Positions 50,667 through 60,101 of a DNA stretch of 64,000 bases are shown one piece after another. The notes under the pieces are model-generated. The model was given only the letters and a program-made list of their open reading frames with translations, searched no databases and had not been told where the DNA came from. Positions within the stretch are counted from its first letter, which is position 1; the number at the start of each line of letters is the position of its first letter. Made by a program: the position numbers and the translations under genes. The DNA lies in the NCBI GenBank assembly GCA_003314535.1, contig POSG01000004.1, forward strand, positions 62,001 through 126,000, written 5' to 3'. This stretch comes from Geobacter sp. Its GTDB lineage: Bacteria > Desulfobacterota > Desulfuromonadia > Geobacterales > Geobacteraceae.

Positions 50667-52499
50667 ATGACGATTCAGGCGCTTAAGACACCAACAAGCC
50701 TGCAATCAGCGCTAAAGCAGGTAGCTGAGCAGTGTACCTCGTGCGGGATCTGCCAGAAATCCTGCAGTTTCCTGCAGACCTATGGCACTCCTGGACAGGT
50801 GGCCATGGCCGCTGAAAATCCGGATGGAAACGATTTCACCGCTGCGTTCGAGTGCAGCCTGTGCGCCCTCTGCTCGGCTGTCTGTCCGGAGCAGGTTGAA
50901 CCGCGGGCCATGTTCCTGGAAATGCGCCGTGAAGCCGTGCAAGGGGGGGTGGGAAATTACCCCGAACATTCAGGACTGCTTGGCTACGAACGCACGGGAA
51001 CCTCGCGACGGTTCACCTGGTATGGCCTGCCGCAGGGTTGCGACACGATTTTTTTCCCGGGCTGTACCTTGACCGGAACACGGCCGAAACAGACGAAAAA
51101 GATTTTTGCCCTGCTCCGGGAAAGCATCCCCACCATAGGTATCGTCCTTGACTGCTGCACTAAGCCTTCCCACGACCTTGGGCGTCAGGACCGTTTCCTG
51201 TCCATGTTCGGCGAAATGCTCACCTATCTCAGGACTCAGGGGATAACCCGGGTTCTTACGGCATGTCCGAACTGTCATACCGTTTTCCGCACCTATGCGC
51301 CGGAACTTGCAACGGAAACCATTTATGAAGTCCTGGCAGCGCAGAATGGCCGGGATATCGGCGCTAAGACTTCAGGCACTGTGGTTGTGCATGATTCCTG
51401 TGTGGTGCGATTTGATACTGCCATTCACGATGCTGTACGCAAACTGGTTGCCTCTGCCGGTCTCACCGTTGCAGAGATGCCCCATAGCGGGGTACGCACC
51501 TTCTGCTGCGGTGAAGGAGCCGGCGTTGCGGCCCGCGCCTCCCATTTTGCCGACGCCTGGTGCGAGATGCGTCAAGCGGAGGCTGCCGACAGACCCATCG
51601 TCACCTACTGTGCCGGCTGTGCACACCGGCTTGCCTCCAGGAGCACGGTGGGGCATCTTGTCGATATAGTTCTCGACCCTGAACAGGCTGTTTCGGGGGA
51701 AGCCCCAGTCAGCGCAGCGCCTCTGACCTACCTGAACCGCCTGCTGGTTAAGCGACATTTCCGTCTGACAATGCATCCGTGCACCAGTCGCGAACGCACA
51801 TCCATGGCAGAGAAGGGAGCTTTCAGGCTCGCCAAACCGATTCTGCTGCTGTGCATGGTCGTTATCGCTGTAATTGCCTCACGCCTTGCCGGAGTCTCCG
51901 AATACCTTGAACCCGAACGGCTCCGGGCGTTTATCTCCAGCTATGGCCCGCTGGCGCCAGCTGTCTATATGATGGTATATGCCCTGGCCCCGTCCCTGTT
52001 TCTGCCCGGACTCCCCATTACCATCGTCGGGGGGGTTATTTTCGGTCCTTTCTGGGGAGTTGTTTACACGATTACCGGCGCAACAGCCGGCGCCTGCGTC
52101 GCTTTTCTCATTTCACGCTATGCTACCAGGGGCATTATCGAGACAAGGCTTACCGGGTCACGCTGGCGCAGGCTAGAAAGCGAAGTGGAAAAACATGGCT
52201 GGAAAGTTGTCGCATTCACGCGGCTCGTCCCGCTCTTCCCGTTCAATCTGCTCAACTACGCCCTTGGTCTTACCAAAATCTCTTTTGTCGAGTACGCCCT
52301 GACGACGTTCATTTGCATGCTGCCGGCATGTATTGCCTTTATTGTCTTTTCCAGTTCGCTTCTCGATCTTCTCCGCGGCAGGATTTCAGGCTCCCTGTTC
52401 CTCGGCATTTTGCTCATCGTCCTGGTCTCCCTGATCCCGCTTGGATACCGGCGCTGGGCTGCGCGAAAAAAGGGCAGCTCCCCTGCTGAACCGGTGTAG
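50667..52499 (+). CDS. Fe-S/CCG-domain reductase fused to TVP38/VTT membrane domain
   Basis: 610 residues. Residues 20-85 hold two ferredoxin-type cysteine sets ('CTSCGICQKSCSF', 'CSLCALCSAVCPEQ'). Two CCG-type domains follow ('DCCTKPSHD', 'CPNCH' and 'CCGEGAG', 'CAGCAHR'), as in HdrB and GlpC-like reductases. From about 385 on there are six hydrophobic segments with VTT signatures ('LPGLPITIVGGVIFGPFWGVVY', 'FTRLVPLFPFNLLNYALGL'). Probably a membrane-bound electron-transfer protein. The following gene encodes YdjY; E. coli ydjX-ydjY-ydjZ pairs the same VTT and YdjY families. Divergent from the R4 unit, with the ModE box in the shared gap. Confidence 0.85.
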   Translation: MTIQALKTPTSLQSALKQVAEQCTSCGICQKSCSFLQTYGTPGQVAMAAENPDGNDFTAAFECSLCALCSAVCPEQVEPRAMFLEMRREAVQGGVGNYPEHSGLLGYERTGTSRRFTWYGLPQGCDTIFFPGCTLTGTRPKQTKKIFALLRESIPTIGIVLDCCTKPSHDLGRQDRFLSMFGEMLTYLRTQGITRVLTACPNCHTVFRTYAPELATETIYEVLAAQNGRDIGAKTSGTVVVHDSCVVRFDTAIHDAVRKLVASAGLTVAEMPHSGVRTFCCGEGAGVAARASHFADAWCEMRQAEAADRPIVTYCAGCAHRLASRSTVGHLVDIVLDPEQAVSGEAPVSAAPLTYLNRLLVKRHFRLTMHPCTSRERTSMAEKGAFRLAKPILLLCMVVIAVIASRLAGVSEYLEPERLRAFISSYGPLAPAVYMMVYALAPSLFLPGLPITIVGGVIFGPFWGVVYTITGATAGACVAFLISRYATRGIIETRLTGSRWRRLESEVEKHGWKVVAFTRLVPLFPFNLLNYALGLTKISFVEYALTTFICMLPACIAFIVFSSSLLDLLRGRISGSLFLGILLIVLVSLIPLGYRRWAARKKGSSPAEPV

Positions 52500-52579
52500 G
52501 TCTCGCGGTACCGAAATAATAGTCGATATCCCGGCGCATGGATCATGGCGTCGTTACACACCATTTAGGAGGTTCATCA

Positions 52580-53239
52580 ATGGGCGGCACATTTACCAGA
52601 ACTATCACGGTTCTCCTCGGCGTAATTGCACTGTTTGCGCTTGCCGGGGCGGCCATGGCAAAGGAGGGGGCATTTCCAACCAGGGAAAAACCCCTGATCG
52701 TGGACAAAAAAGGGAAAAGAGTTCTTATCTACACTGAAGTCAATGAAATGAACGTGCATCAGTCGAATGTCCATTGGGGAGTTGTTTTCAAGGACGGACG
52801 GTTCCAGGATCGGGCAATTCTCCGCTCATGGGCCAATCAACTGGCCTTTCACGACGCACTGCTGAGTATAGGCGCAAAGCCCGGCAACAACCTGAACAAG
52901 GAAACCATCGGCAAGTACGTGGCCGGCGATGTCCTGGATATAAAGGCCACATGGCCGGGCCTGGGCAGAGAGTTGCGCCTTGACGAAATATTCTCGGACA
53001 GCGGGGGGAAAGGTTTCAAAATCCGTTTCGGCGGCAACCGGACCGCTTCAGCCGCACAGAACACCGGGTGCATAACCTGCCTGGAAAGCTGCTGGATTTC
53101 AATATCAAGCAACTCCAGCTATCCCCAGACCGGATCGATGAAGCGGTTTATCAATCCGAATGCGAGATTCAAAGGCAAGGCGGAGACTCTGCCGAAGGAT
53201 GGCCAGCCCGTCATCCTCATTTACCGGGTCATTTCATAG
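52580..53239 (+). CDS. YdjY-like exported protein
   Basis: 219 residues. Signal peptide at 1-28 ('LLGVIALFALAGAAMA'), so periplasmic. The body 'VLIYTEVNEMNVHQSNVHWGVVFKDG' and 'LLSIGAKPGNNLN' match the YdjY domain, and 'NTGCITCLESC' near residue 170 supplies cysteines that may bind a metal or cluster. AGGAGG seven bases before ATG 52580 sets the start. 80 bp after the fusion gene, probably cotranscribed. Role unknown; a redox partner of the VTT/Fe-S protein is inferred. Confidence 0.8.
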   Translation: MGGTFTRTITVLLGVIALFALAGAAMAKEGAFPTREKPLIVDKKGKRVLIYTEVNEMNVHQSNVHWGVVFKDGRFQDRAILRSWANQLAFHDALLSIGAKPGNNLNKETIGKYVAGDVLDIKATWPGLGRELRLDEIFSDSGGKGFKIRFGGNRTASAAQNTGCITCLESCWISISSNSSYPQTGSMKRFINPNARFKGKAETLPKDGQPVILIYRVIS

Positions 53240-53873
53240 CAGAACCCACTCACGACGAAATAAGCGGGGCTGATGGTTGTGAAACCAAGGCCCCGCATTT
53301 CCCATTCCTGCGGACGATAAGACGCAAACCCCTCTCTTTGCTCGCCGCAAGGCGGCCTCAGGCTTTCTGGATGATATGCTTTTGCAAGCACTCGCGGGAC
53401 AACGGCTGGAGGAGTGTCGCCCCGGGCCGCTAACTGCCTGCATTCCGGGCAGTGCACAAGAATGCAATCAAGTTGACTTAGTCAGTGAATACAGCATTTT
53501 CCTCCATTTTCCATATTTCATTCCATCCTCAAAACACGCTGAGTCGGCAGCAAAGGCAGCATCGAGTGTGAAGGCCCGTCTGGAAATGAAAAGAGCTCAG
53601 GAAGACTTCGCGAGTAGATTGATAAGCTCTTTGCTGGAAAGATTTGTTTGCTTGGAGGAAAGATTTAAGCTAGGATTAACGTCCGACAACGGCAGGGGAG
53701 AATCTTTTTTCCGAGCCGTTAAGCTTTCGGTTGCACCCGTTTGATCACTGATGATGTATGCCTGGCGGTCAGTTGTCAGGATAACGGTTTGCCACCAACC
53801 ATTTCATGTTGACGGTATTTTTTTACAATTCTGACACTGACTTTTACTAATTTTCCAGAGAAGGAGCTTTCAT
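53240..53873. other. 630-bp intergenic region
   Basis: Holds a terminator at its left (53264-53299). A 122-codon frame at 53376-53744 has no recognisable domain or good ribosome site and is not annotated. A possible ssb promoter (TTTACA 53821, 17-base spacer, TACTAA) lies at the right end. The rest is unexplained. Confidence 0.45.
53264..53299 (+). terminator. Stem-loop after the ydjY-like gene
   Basis: Stem GCGGGGC / GCCCCGC with further pairing TGGTT / AACCA inside, then ATTTCC. 25 bases after the stop codon. Confidence 0.65.
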
Positions 53874-54314
53874 ATGGCAAGTCTTAACAAGGTCATGCTG
53901 ATCGGCAATCTCGGCAAGGATCCTGAAGTGCGCTACACTGCTTCGGGGACGGCTGTGGCGAGCTTTTCCCTTGCGACCAGCGAGCGGTTCAAGAGCAAGA
54001 GCGGCGAGTGGGAGGATCGGACTGAATGGCATAATGTCACCCTGTGGGGAAGGCTTGCGGAGATTGCCGGCGAATATCTTGCCAAGGGGAAGACGGTTTA
54101 TGTCGAGGGACGCCTGCAGACCAGGAAGTGGCAGGACCGGGATGGAAGGGACCGATACACCACCGAAGTGGTCGCGGATAAGATGCAGATGCTGAGCGGC
54201 CGCGGAGACGGGCCCGGACGCGCCGGGGGCAGGGCGCCCGAAGAGCCTGCAGCAGGGCAGGGTGGAGGATACGAGGAACCGCCGTTCAACCCGGACGACG
54301 ATATTCCGTTCTAG
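53874..54314 (+). CDS. ssb: Single-stranded DNA-binding protein
   Basis: 146 residues. OB fold at 1-110 ('[21 protein letters not shown]', '[21 protein letters not shown]', '[12 protein letters not shown]'), a Gly/Ala-rich linker, and the acidic tail ending 'DDDIPF' that recruits repair proteins. AAGGAG nine bases before ATG 53874. The repressor gene follows 13 bp later, an unusual partner for ssb that may hint at a damage-response link. Confidence 0.95.
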   Translation: MASLNKVMLIGNLGKDPEVRYTASGTAVASFSLATSERFKSKSGEWEDRTEWHNVTLWGRLAEIAGEYLAKGKTVYVEGRLQTRKWQDRDGRDRYTTEVVADKMQMLSGRGDGPGRAGGRAPEEPAAGQGGGYEEPPFNPDDDIPF

Positions 54315-54327
54315 ACGGTAGCATTCC

Positions 54328-54969
54328 ATGACAACCAAGGAAAACAACGAAGAGATAGGTCGGCGCATCAAGGAGATCCGCCTTTCCAGGGGGCTCACCC
54401 AACAGGCGTTCGCGTCCTCCCTGGGGATTGTGCAGGGGTTTCTGAGCGATGTCGAACGTGGCAAGAAGCTGCCGTCCGATACGCTGCTCATAGCGCTCTG
54501 CCACCTGTACGAGATAAACGAGGAATGGCTTTTCACCGGGGTCGGGGAAATATCCCGCAAGCTGATCGGTCAGGAAGAGGCTGAAAGAATCGTTGCTTCG
54601 CGTACGGCGCTTTTGAAACGGGTGCCGCCCGAGTTCCCGGACGGGATTACCGAAGAGGATATACATGACCGCATAATCCTGCCGGGTGTGGAGGAAGGGT
54701 GCTATGCCCTGCTGTTCAGGGGAGATTTCATGGCGCCGACGATCCAGGACGGCGACCTGGTTATATTCACCTCCTGCGACACTTTTGAGAACGGGGATAT
54801 CGTACTTCTGAACAACCTCTGGGGGGAGACGATCCTCAGGAGGTACCGGTTTCGTGACAACGAAGTCGTGTTGGCCCCGGACAATCCCATGTACCGCCCT
54901 TTCCGGATTGACGACTCAACCAGGGTTTTCGGAAAGGTTATCGAAGTCTGGAGGAAAATGAGATTCTGA
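54328..54969 (+). CDS. XRE-type repressor with degenerate S24 domain
   Basis: 213 residues. HTH_3 DNA-binding domain at 9-65 ('LTQQAFASSLGIVQGFLSDVERG'), then a LexA/CI C-terminal domain at about 115-210. In peptidase-active members the nucleophile is Ser in 'GDSM' and the base is Lys; here the sites read 'RGDFMAPTIQDGD' (Phe instead of Ser) and 'TILRRYRF' (Arg near the Lys position). It should therefore still dimerise and bind DNA but not cleave itself. Target genes unknown; ssb directly upstream or the repressor itself are candidates. Possibly phage-derived. Confidence 0.82.
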   Translation: MTTKENNEEIGRRIKEIRLSRGLTQQAFASSLGIVQGFLSDVERGKKLPSDTLLIALCHLYEINEEWLFTGVGEISRKLIGQEEAERIVASRTALLKRVPPEFPDGITEEDIHDRIILPGVEEGCYALLFRGDFMAPTIQDGDLVIFTSCDTFENGDIVLLNNLWGETILRRYRFRDNEVVLAPDNPMYRPFRIDDSTRVFGKVIEVWRKMRF

Positions 54970-55003
54970 AGCGCCGGACTCCCGCCCGGTCGCGACATTA
55001 CGA

Positions 55004-55033
55004 CGACCCGGAGCAGTAAGCTGCTCCGGGTCG
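55004..55033. terminator. Stem-loop between convergent repressor and DUF1318 genes
   Basis: Perfect 13-base stem CGACCCGGAGCAG / CTGCTCCGGGTCG with loop TAAG. No long T-run, but position between convergent genes suits a bidirectional terminator. Confidence 0.65.
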
Positions 55034-55040
55034 CCAGAGC

Positions 55041-55697
55041 CTATTTCTGTACCCATCGACCGTTCGCCAGCTGTATGTACCAGCCCGCCTTGGCCTCTTC
55101 CCGCTTCGTTTCCGCAAATGTCGCAGCCGCCTTGCCGATGACCTGCTTCATGGCATCCTTGGTCTCGGATTGCTTGTTCATGCGCAGGATTGCTTTTGCC
55201 ATGTTCTGGATGACTGTCTTGCGGTTGCCGTTTTCAGCCTGTATGACCGGCTTCACGGCTGCCGCCTTAGACTGGTCGCGCAGGACCACGCTGCCATCGG
55301 CTGATTCCCCCACGGCTCCACTGTCCCGCAGGGCATTCAATTCCGGCAGCCGGTTCCGCATCTCTTCGTAGGCCTTCTGCACTTCCGGTATTCCGGCCAG
55401 CTCGGCTGCCAGCTTGCCGGACAGGTCATCCTGGGCGTGCGCTTCGGATACGAGGCTGACAGAAGGAAGCGTGCGGAGCCAGCTTACGGGCTTCCCGTCC
55501 GTGGACTTCTCCTTCTGATCCGGTTCCTTGACGTCCGGTCCCTGGTCCGGCGTCTTCTTCATCAGCATTTCGTCGAGGGATTTGTATGCCTGTTTCACGT
55601 CCTTTTCCGGAAAGTAGACATTTACCGTGATAAAAGCACAGGCCGCCAGGAGACCTACCATGCCTGATGCCAACCAACGCACAAGAGTCTTGATCAT
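55041..55697 (-). CDS. DUF1318 (YdbL-like) lipoprotein
   Basis: 218 residues. Lipobox 'GLLAACAF' at about residue 20, then 'ITVNVYFPEKDVKQAYKSLDEM'. The C-terminal third (about 145-218) is the DUF1318 domain, ending 'GWYIQLANGRWVQK' like E. coli YdbL. The middle is a low-complexity linker. In E. coli, ydbH-ynbE-ydbL encode a bridge for lipid transport between membranes; here the YdbH-like gene lies just upstream. The lipid-anchored N-terminus may replace YnbE. AGGAGG five bases before ATG 55697; ATG 55700 is also possible. Confidence 0.78.
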   Translation of the reverse strand: MIKTLVRWLASGMVGLLAACAFITVNVYFPEKDVKQAYKSLDEMLMKKTPDQGPDVKEPDQKEKSTDGKPVSWLRTLPSVSLVSEAHAQDDLSGKLAAELAGIPEVQKAYEEMRNRLPELNALRDSGAVGESADGSVVLRDQSKAAAVKPVIQAENGNRKTVIQNMAKAILRMNKQSETKDAMKQVIGKAAATFAETKREEAKAGWYIQLANGRWVQK

Positions 55698-55767
55698 CAT
55701 TACCTCCTCATGTAGTCATGGGCACAACTATACCATACCGGTTGATGAAATGACAGGCTGACGCTTT

Positions 55768-58700
55768 TCATTCAAGCCATTTCAGGTCTGTCTGCACAGG
55801 TGCTTTCGTTTCGTCCCCACCTCCGCTCTTCCCCCTGGCTGCCGCTTCACGTATGGATTCCAGCAGGTGGTCGAGGGAAATCCTGTTTTGCACCGGCACA
55901 ACGGTCACGCTCAGATCCTTCATGCCGAGAAGGTTACTGTGCGAGATGTCCAGCTCTTCGAAGGTGAGGAAGCCGTCCCGCAGGAAAGCGCTTATTTCGC
56001 CGTTGTCGTAACGCCGGTCATTGGTGAAAAAGAAACCCTTAAGCTTCTTGCCGGCAAGCTTCTGCAGGAATTCCTTGCTCACCAGCATCTTTTCCCCGTT
56101 GCCGGCCCGCGTCCAGAGGTTGACGAAGCCGTTCAGCCCGCGAACATTGTTGTTGCCCTGGTACAGGCTCATTACACCGTCTACCCGGCCGGTCATATAT
56201 CCCTCTATCCGCGGGAAGGACGCACAGAACTGCTTCAGGCTCAGGTTGTTCAGCAGGAAGTCCGCTTCGCATTCAATGCCGTTGTCGTAGCGCAGGAAGC
56301 CTTTGCCCATAAGTGTTCCGCCATAGAGCGAAACATTGACGGGACTGAATTTCACCGTTCCCGCGCCTGCATCAACATACGCCTCGACCTTGCCTGCCTG
56401 CAGGGCTCCGAAGCGGACGGATCCGATGCGCAAGAGGGCTCCCGATGGTTTTCCATTTCTGAAAGACGCCAACAGGAGCGGATAGTTTTCCCTGCTGTAA
56501 CTGACTGCGGGCGCCTGGCGGTCGTGAGCCCGGCCGGGGAAAATGAAGGAGAAGGGGAGCCGGCCGTCGATACCCGCTATCGACACCTTTTGTGACGGTA
56601 TCTCGATTGTTGCATCGGCAATGGCCAACTCGCCGCGGGCCTCCACCCTTTTACCGTCCACTGATGCGCTACCCCGCATGGCCAGCTTCCCGAGGCATTC
56701 AGCTTCCTGGAGCGCCCGCGGGAGGACATTGGCAAAAGCATCCACAACGGAATCGAGCGGGACGGGATCAAGCGTACAGGAAATCTCTCCCTTCCTGTCC
56801 GTTGAGGCAAACTGTTTCACCGCCCCTGAGAGGCGGGCGGCAAATTTCGGGCCGCGCGACATCACCGCCTCCTGAAGGGTGATGTCTCCGCCGGACAGGG
56901 TGGAGCGGAGTTCCAATTCCGCGTTTGAAATAATTTCCCTGCCGCCGGCGTTCCTCAGGGATATGTCCCGGCCGGATGCGGTCAATTTTGCCTTCAGGCC
57001 GACCTTTCCGGCAACCGTCCCTTCCAGATCAGCGCGGAGAAGGCCTCCCGCCAGCCGGACACCCTGGCGTGGAGGCATGAGATCCGCCAGCTTCGCCAGC
57101 CGCTGTTCGCGGAGCTTCACGAGAAAAGACACGGCCCGGTCGCCGGAGAACGGTTGAGACTGGACCGTCCCTTCAACCGTGCCGCCGAGCGACTCGCCCC
57201 GCAACCGAACCGTTGCGTCCTTGCCGGAAAAGATGCAACGGGCGGAGAGGGAAGCGGCTTTACTGCCCTTCACGGCCAGTGAGGCAATGGTCATATCAGC
57301 GCCGCCGCTGAGCCGGCTGTCCGAAGCTTTTGCGAAATAGCGGCAGTTCACGGAGCCCGAGATCCCGGTGACTGACACGGGACCGCTCACGACTTCCAGG
57401 CCCCTTATCGTTCCCGTTATGGGAATGCCCGCATCCTTTTTCTCCTGCTGCATGGCCGGCAGGAGCATGGTTGCGCCGGACAGCCGGAATATGGTCCGCT
57501 TGCCGCGCAGTTCCGCGTTGCGGAGTTCGATCCGACCGTTGACCACGTTATAGCCGGCGTTCATGTCCCATTTTCCGCCATCCGCATTCCCTGCCTCGAG
57601 TTTCAGCCCGCCATCGGCGGAAAAATTTCGCCCTCTGCCGCTCAAGCTTGACGATACGACTGCCTTCTTGAGAAATATCCTGCGCCCCGACGAGGTGAAA
57701 GACAGCGAGTCGGCGGAGGCAGTGACGTGTGCTTGATAGCTTTGCAGGGAACTGCCGGTTGCCTTTGCGGCCAGAGATCCCGATCCCGAGTCGAACTTGA
57801 GCGATGTTTTTGCGAGGTAAGTGTTAAGGGCTGAAAGGTTGGCCGCTCCAGCCGACACGTTCACGTTCCAGGGGGTGGAACTTCCATGCAGATAGCCCAG
57901 TGTTCCTTTCAGGGCCGCTCCGGCGACACGTCCGGCAAAGGCGGGGGAAGCAAGCCGCAGGAGCTTCATCCGCGGAGAGAAAACGGCTGAGAAAGGCGCC
58001 TCGATCGACTGGATCACCGGGCGTGCCGATGCCGGAGCGGAGAACACCCTGCCGTTCAACAGCCAGCCATCACTGCCTTCCTTGATGTTTATGTCCGCAT
58101 TGCCTTTCTCCAACAGGAAGCGCCCGTTTCCGGCAATGGAGCAATCCCGAATTGAAAGGCCCAGCCGGCCGGAGGTTATGCCCGATCTCCTGTTCCCGGA
58201 AATGGTGATGCCGTTTGTAGAAAGCGTTCCGGCAATTGCCGCCGTTTTGCGGAGCCTCTCTGGGAGCAGGGGCAGAAAAGCCTGAAGCGGGATGCTGGCG
58301 CGGGACACTGCAAGTTCAAAAAGGGCATCGCTCCGGGCTTTTGCCACTCTTCCGGAAAACCTGATCGGAGGTATGTTGTTGAAAGACAGGTATCCCCTGT
58401 CAATCCATGCTTCATCCTTTCTGCCGTCATATTTGATCGGGATGTCGAGACATCCCCTCAGAGGAATGAAGCCGCTCCCTGCATGGAGGCCCATACTGTC
58501 GGCGGCAGCCGTCAAACGGGCTGTGGCCAGCATGTCGCGCAATTCGCAGGAAATCCTGATTCCTGCCGTGGCATGGTCCAAAGACACTGGAAGGGTCCGA
58601 TTTTCAAAAAGCTGCATTGATGCGAGCGACAAGCGGGGAGCTTCCAGAACGATCCGGAATGACGGAGCCTGCCCCAATCTTCCCTGCGCTGTAAGTCGGA

Positions 58701-59319
58701 TGGGATTGCCTGCCGGATCTGTCGCTGAAAGGGCCAATGATGATGCGGTGGATCCCCTGGTTGAAAAATCCCTCACGTTGATTCTCAACGAAGGGAGCGG
58801 GCAATCGTTGACAATGAGCGAAAAATCGTTGATGCCCAGCCGGGCGATGGCGATCTCCCGCGCAGGTTTTTCCTTTTTTTTCATGAGACGGCGTGCCGCT
58901 TCAGCCCAGTTCCATTGTCCGTTCCGGTTCTTCTCGGGCCATATCCGTATGCCGTCGATTTTCAGGCTTGCGAGGCTTGTTTTTCCCTCGATGAGGCCGA
59001 TCCAGCCGGGGGAGAGGGAAATGGAGCGGATGGTTGCCAGCCGGCTGCGGGAGAATCCTTCTGGATTCCACAGCGAAATCCCTTCAAAGGTGAGGGTGTC
59101 CCCGGCGATGTTTGCACCGGAAACCGTGACCCTGCAGCCGGTCTTTTCCGACAGGATGCCGGAAATCTTTCCTGTAGCGAAAGGCTGGGAGAGTGCGAGC
59201 CATAACAGGATATAGGCCGCACCGGCGGCGAGAAGCAGGCTTGGCGCCGCCAGCAAGAGAAATCGTTTTCCCCTGCGGAAAGAGACTTTTCTTGATTGAG
59301 AAGAATCAGACATGTGCAT
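55768..59319 (-). CDS. Large AsmA/YdbH-like envelope protein
   Basis: 1183 residues. One N-terminal membrane segment (about 19-42) and a very long beta-rich body of repeated AsmA-like motifs, with 'ISLSPGWIGLIEGKTSLASLKIDGI' near the start and the DUF3971-type 'YGGTLMGKGFLRYDNGIE' and 'SFPRIEGYMTGRVDGVMSLYQGN' near the end. Length and order suit the YdbH class of intermembrane lipid bridges. 70 bp before the DUF1318 gene on the same strand. No clear ribosome site; ATG 59313 is an alternative start. Confidence 0.82.
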   Translation of the reverse strand: MHMSDSSQSRKVSFRRGKRFLLLAAPSLLLAAGAAYILLWLALSQPFATGKISGILSEKTGCRVTVSGANIAGDTLTFEGISLWNPEGFSRSRLATIRSISLSPGWIGLIEGKTSLASLKIDGIRIWPEKNRNGQWNWAEAARRLMKKKEKPAREIAIARLGINDFSLIVNDCPLPSLRINVRDFSTRGSTASSLALSATDPAGNPIRLTAQGRLGQAPSFRIVLEAPRLSLASMQLFENRTLPVSLDHATAGIRISCELRDMLATARLTAAADSMGLHAGSGFIPLRGCLDIPIKYDGRKDEAWIDRGYLSFNNIPPIRFSGRVAKARSDALFELAVSRASIPLQAFLPLLPERLRKTAAIAGTLSTNGITISGNRRSGITSGRLGLSIRDCSIAGNGRFLLEKGNADINIKEGSDGWLLNGRVFSAPASARPVIQSIEAPFSAVFSPRMKLLRLASPAFAGRVAGAALKGTLGYLHGSSTPWNVNVSAGAANLSALNTYLAKTSLKFDSGSGSLAAKATGSSLQSYQAHVTASADSLSFTSSGRRIFLKKAVVSSSLSGRGRNFSADGGLKLEAGNADGGKWDMNAGYNVVNGRIELRNAELRGKRTIFRLSGATMLLPAMQQEKKDAGIPITGTIRGLEVVSGPVSVTGISGSVNCRYFAKASDSRLSGGADMTIASLAVKGSKAASLSARCIFSGKDATVRLRGESLGGTVEGTVQSQPFSGDRAVSFLVKLREQRLAKLADLMPPRQGVRLAGGLLRADLEGTVAGKVGLKAKLTASGRDISLRNAGGREIISNAELELRSTLSGGDITLQEAVMSRGPKFAARLSGAVKQFASTDRKGEISCTLDPVPLDSVVDAFANVLPRALQEAECLGKLAMRGSASVDGKRVEARGELAIADATIEIPSQKVSIAGIDGRLPFSFIFPGRAHDRQAPAVSYSRENYPLLLASFRNGKPSGALLRIGSVRFGALQAGKVEAYVDAGAGTVKFSPVNVSLYGGTLMGKGFLRYDNGIECEADFLLNNLSLKQFCASFPRIEGYMTGRVDGVMSLYQGNNNVRGLNGFVNLWTRAGNGEKMLVSKEFLQKLAGKKLKGFFFTNDRRYDNGEISAFLRDGFLTFEELDISHSNLLGMKDLSVTVVPVQNRISLDHLLESIREAAARGKSGGGDETKAPVQTDLKWLE

Positions 59320-59440
59320 GCATAAACTGAACTGTTCGGCCGATGCCGGTCATTGCATCATCGCAAGCCGTGGAAAGCGTACAAGGGCGTCACGCCTCAA
59401 GCCGGTCGGAAAAAGCGCGAAATGATCATTGTCGGCTGTG

Positions 59441-59470
59441 AAAAAAAACCCCGCATTGGCGGGGTTTTTC
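59441..59470. terminator. Bidirectional intrinsic terminator between HU and the AsmA-like gene
   Basis: Stem AAAACCCCGC / GCGGGGTTTT with loop ATTG; on the minus strand a run of eight T follows, suiting the HU transcript. Confidence 0.88.
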
Positions 59471-59604
59471 GAATTCTGTCAATCTTGTTCACTCCAAGGG
59501 ATATGCGACGTGCCCCTGGTCATCCCTCACAGGCCGTTGAAAAATACCGCAGCTTTCAACAACGTGTCAAACGCAGTCCCGTAAATGGCGCGGGAATGGA
59601 GGAG

Positions 59605-59892
59605 CTATTTCTTCTTGGCCGGTGCAACGGCGCTTTTGAGGGCCTTGCCGGGGCGGAACTTGGGAACCTTGGCGGCAGCGATCTTGATTTCCTTGCCTGT
59701 CTGAGGGTTTCTGCCGACCCTGGCCTTTCTCGTTGCCACTTCGAAACTGCCGAAACCTACGAGTGTTACCCGGTCACCTTTTTTCAGCGCGGCGCTAACC
59801 GAATCGATAAAAGCTGCTACCGCTTTTTCCGCTACCGCCTTTGTCAGGTTGGAAGATTTCGCAACGGCTTCCACGAGTTCTGCTTTGGTCAT
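59605..59892 (-). CDS. hup: DNA-binding protein HU
   Basis: 95 residues. Standard HU/IHF fold: '[25 protein letters not shown]', the '[24 protein letters not shown]' arm with the DNA-intercalating Pro, and '[12 protein letters not shown]'. The Lys-rich end 'VAPAKKK' is mildly extended. Homodimeric nucleoid protein. AGGAGGG precedes ATG 59892; terminator downstream. Confidence 0.96.
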   Translation of the reverse strand: MTKAELVEAVAKSSNLTKAVAEKAVAAFIDSVSAALKKGDRVTLVGFGSFEVATRKARVGRNPQTGKEIKIAAAKVPKFRPGKALKSAVAPAKKK

Positions 59893-60101
59893 AATAGCCC
59901 TCCTGTTGTTAATATGGGGATAAAGTCTCCATTAATATATACGTAAAATTGCAGTTTGCAAGATTTAATTTGCCGGAAAATAAAATTTTTGAGCGATAAA
60001 AAGCCGAAAAAACGGGCTGTTGCCGATCATCATACTATGCAAAGCGCCGTCCAGGGCTGCGCAAACATTTGCGGCATGGTGAAAGTTGTTGATAATTCAG
60101 G

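Noticed and set aside
53376-53744. 122-codon plus-strand frame
   Set aside because: No ribosome site, no domain, and codon use unlike neighbours; treated as intergenic.
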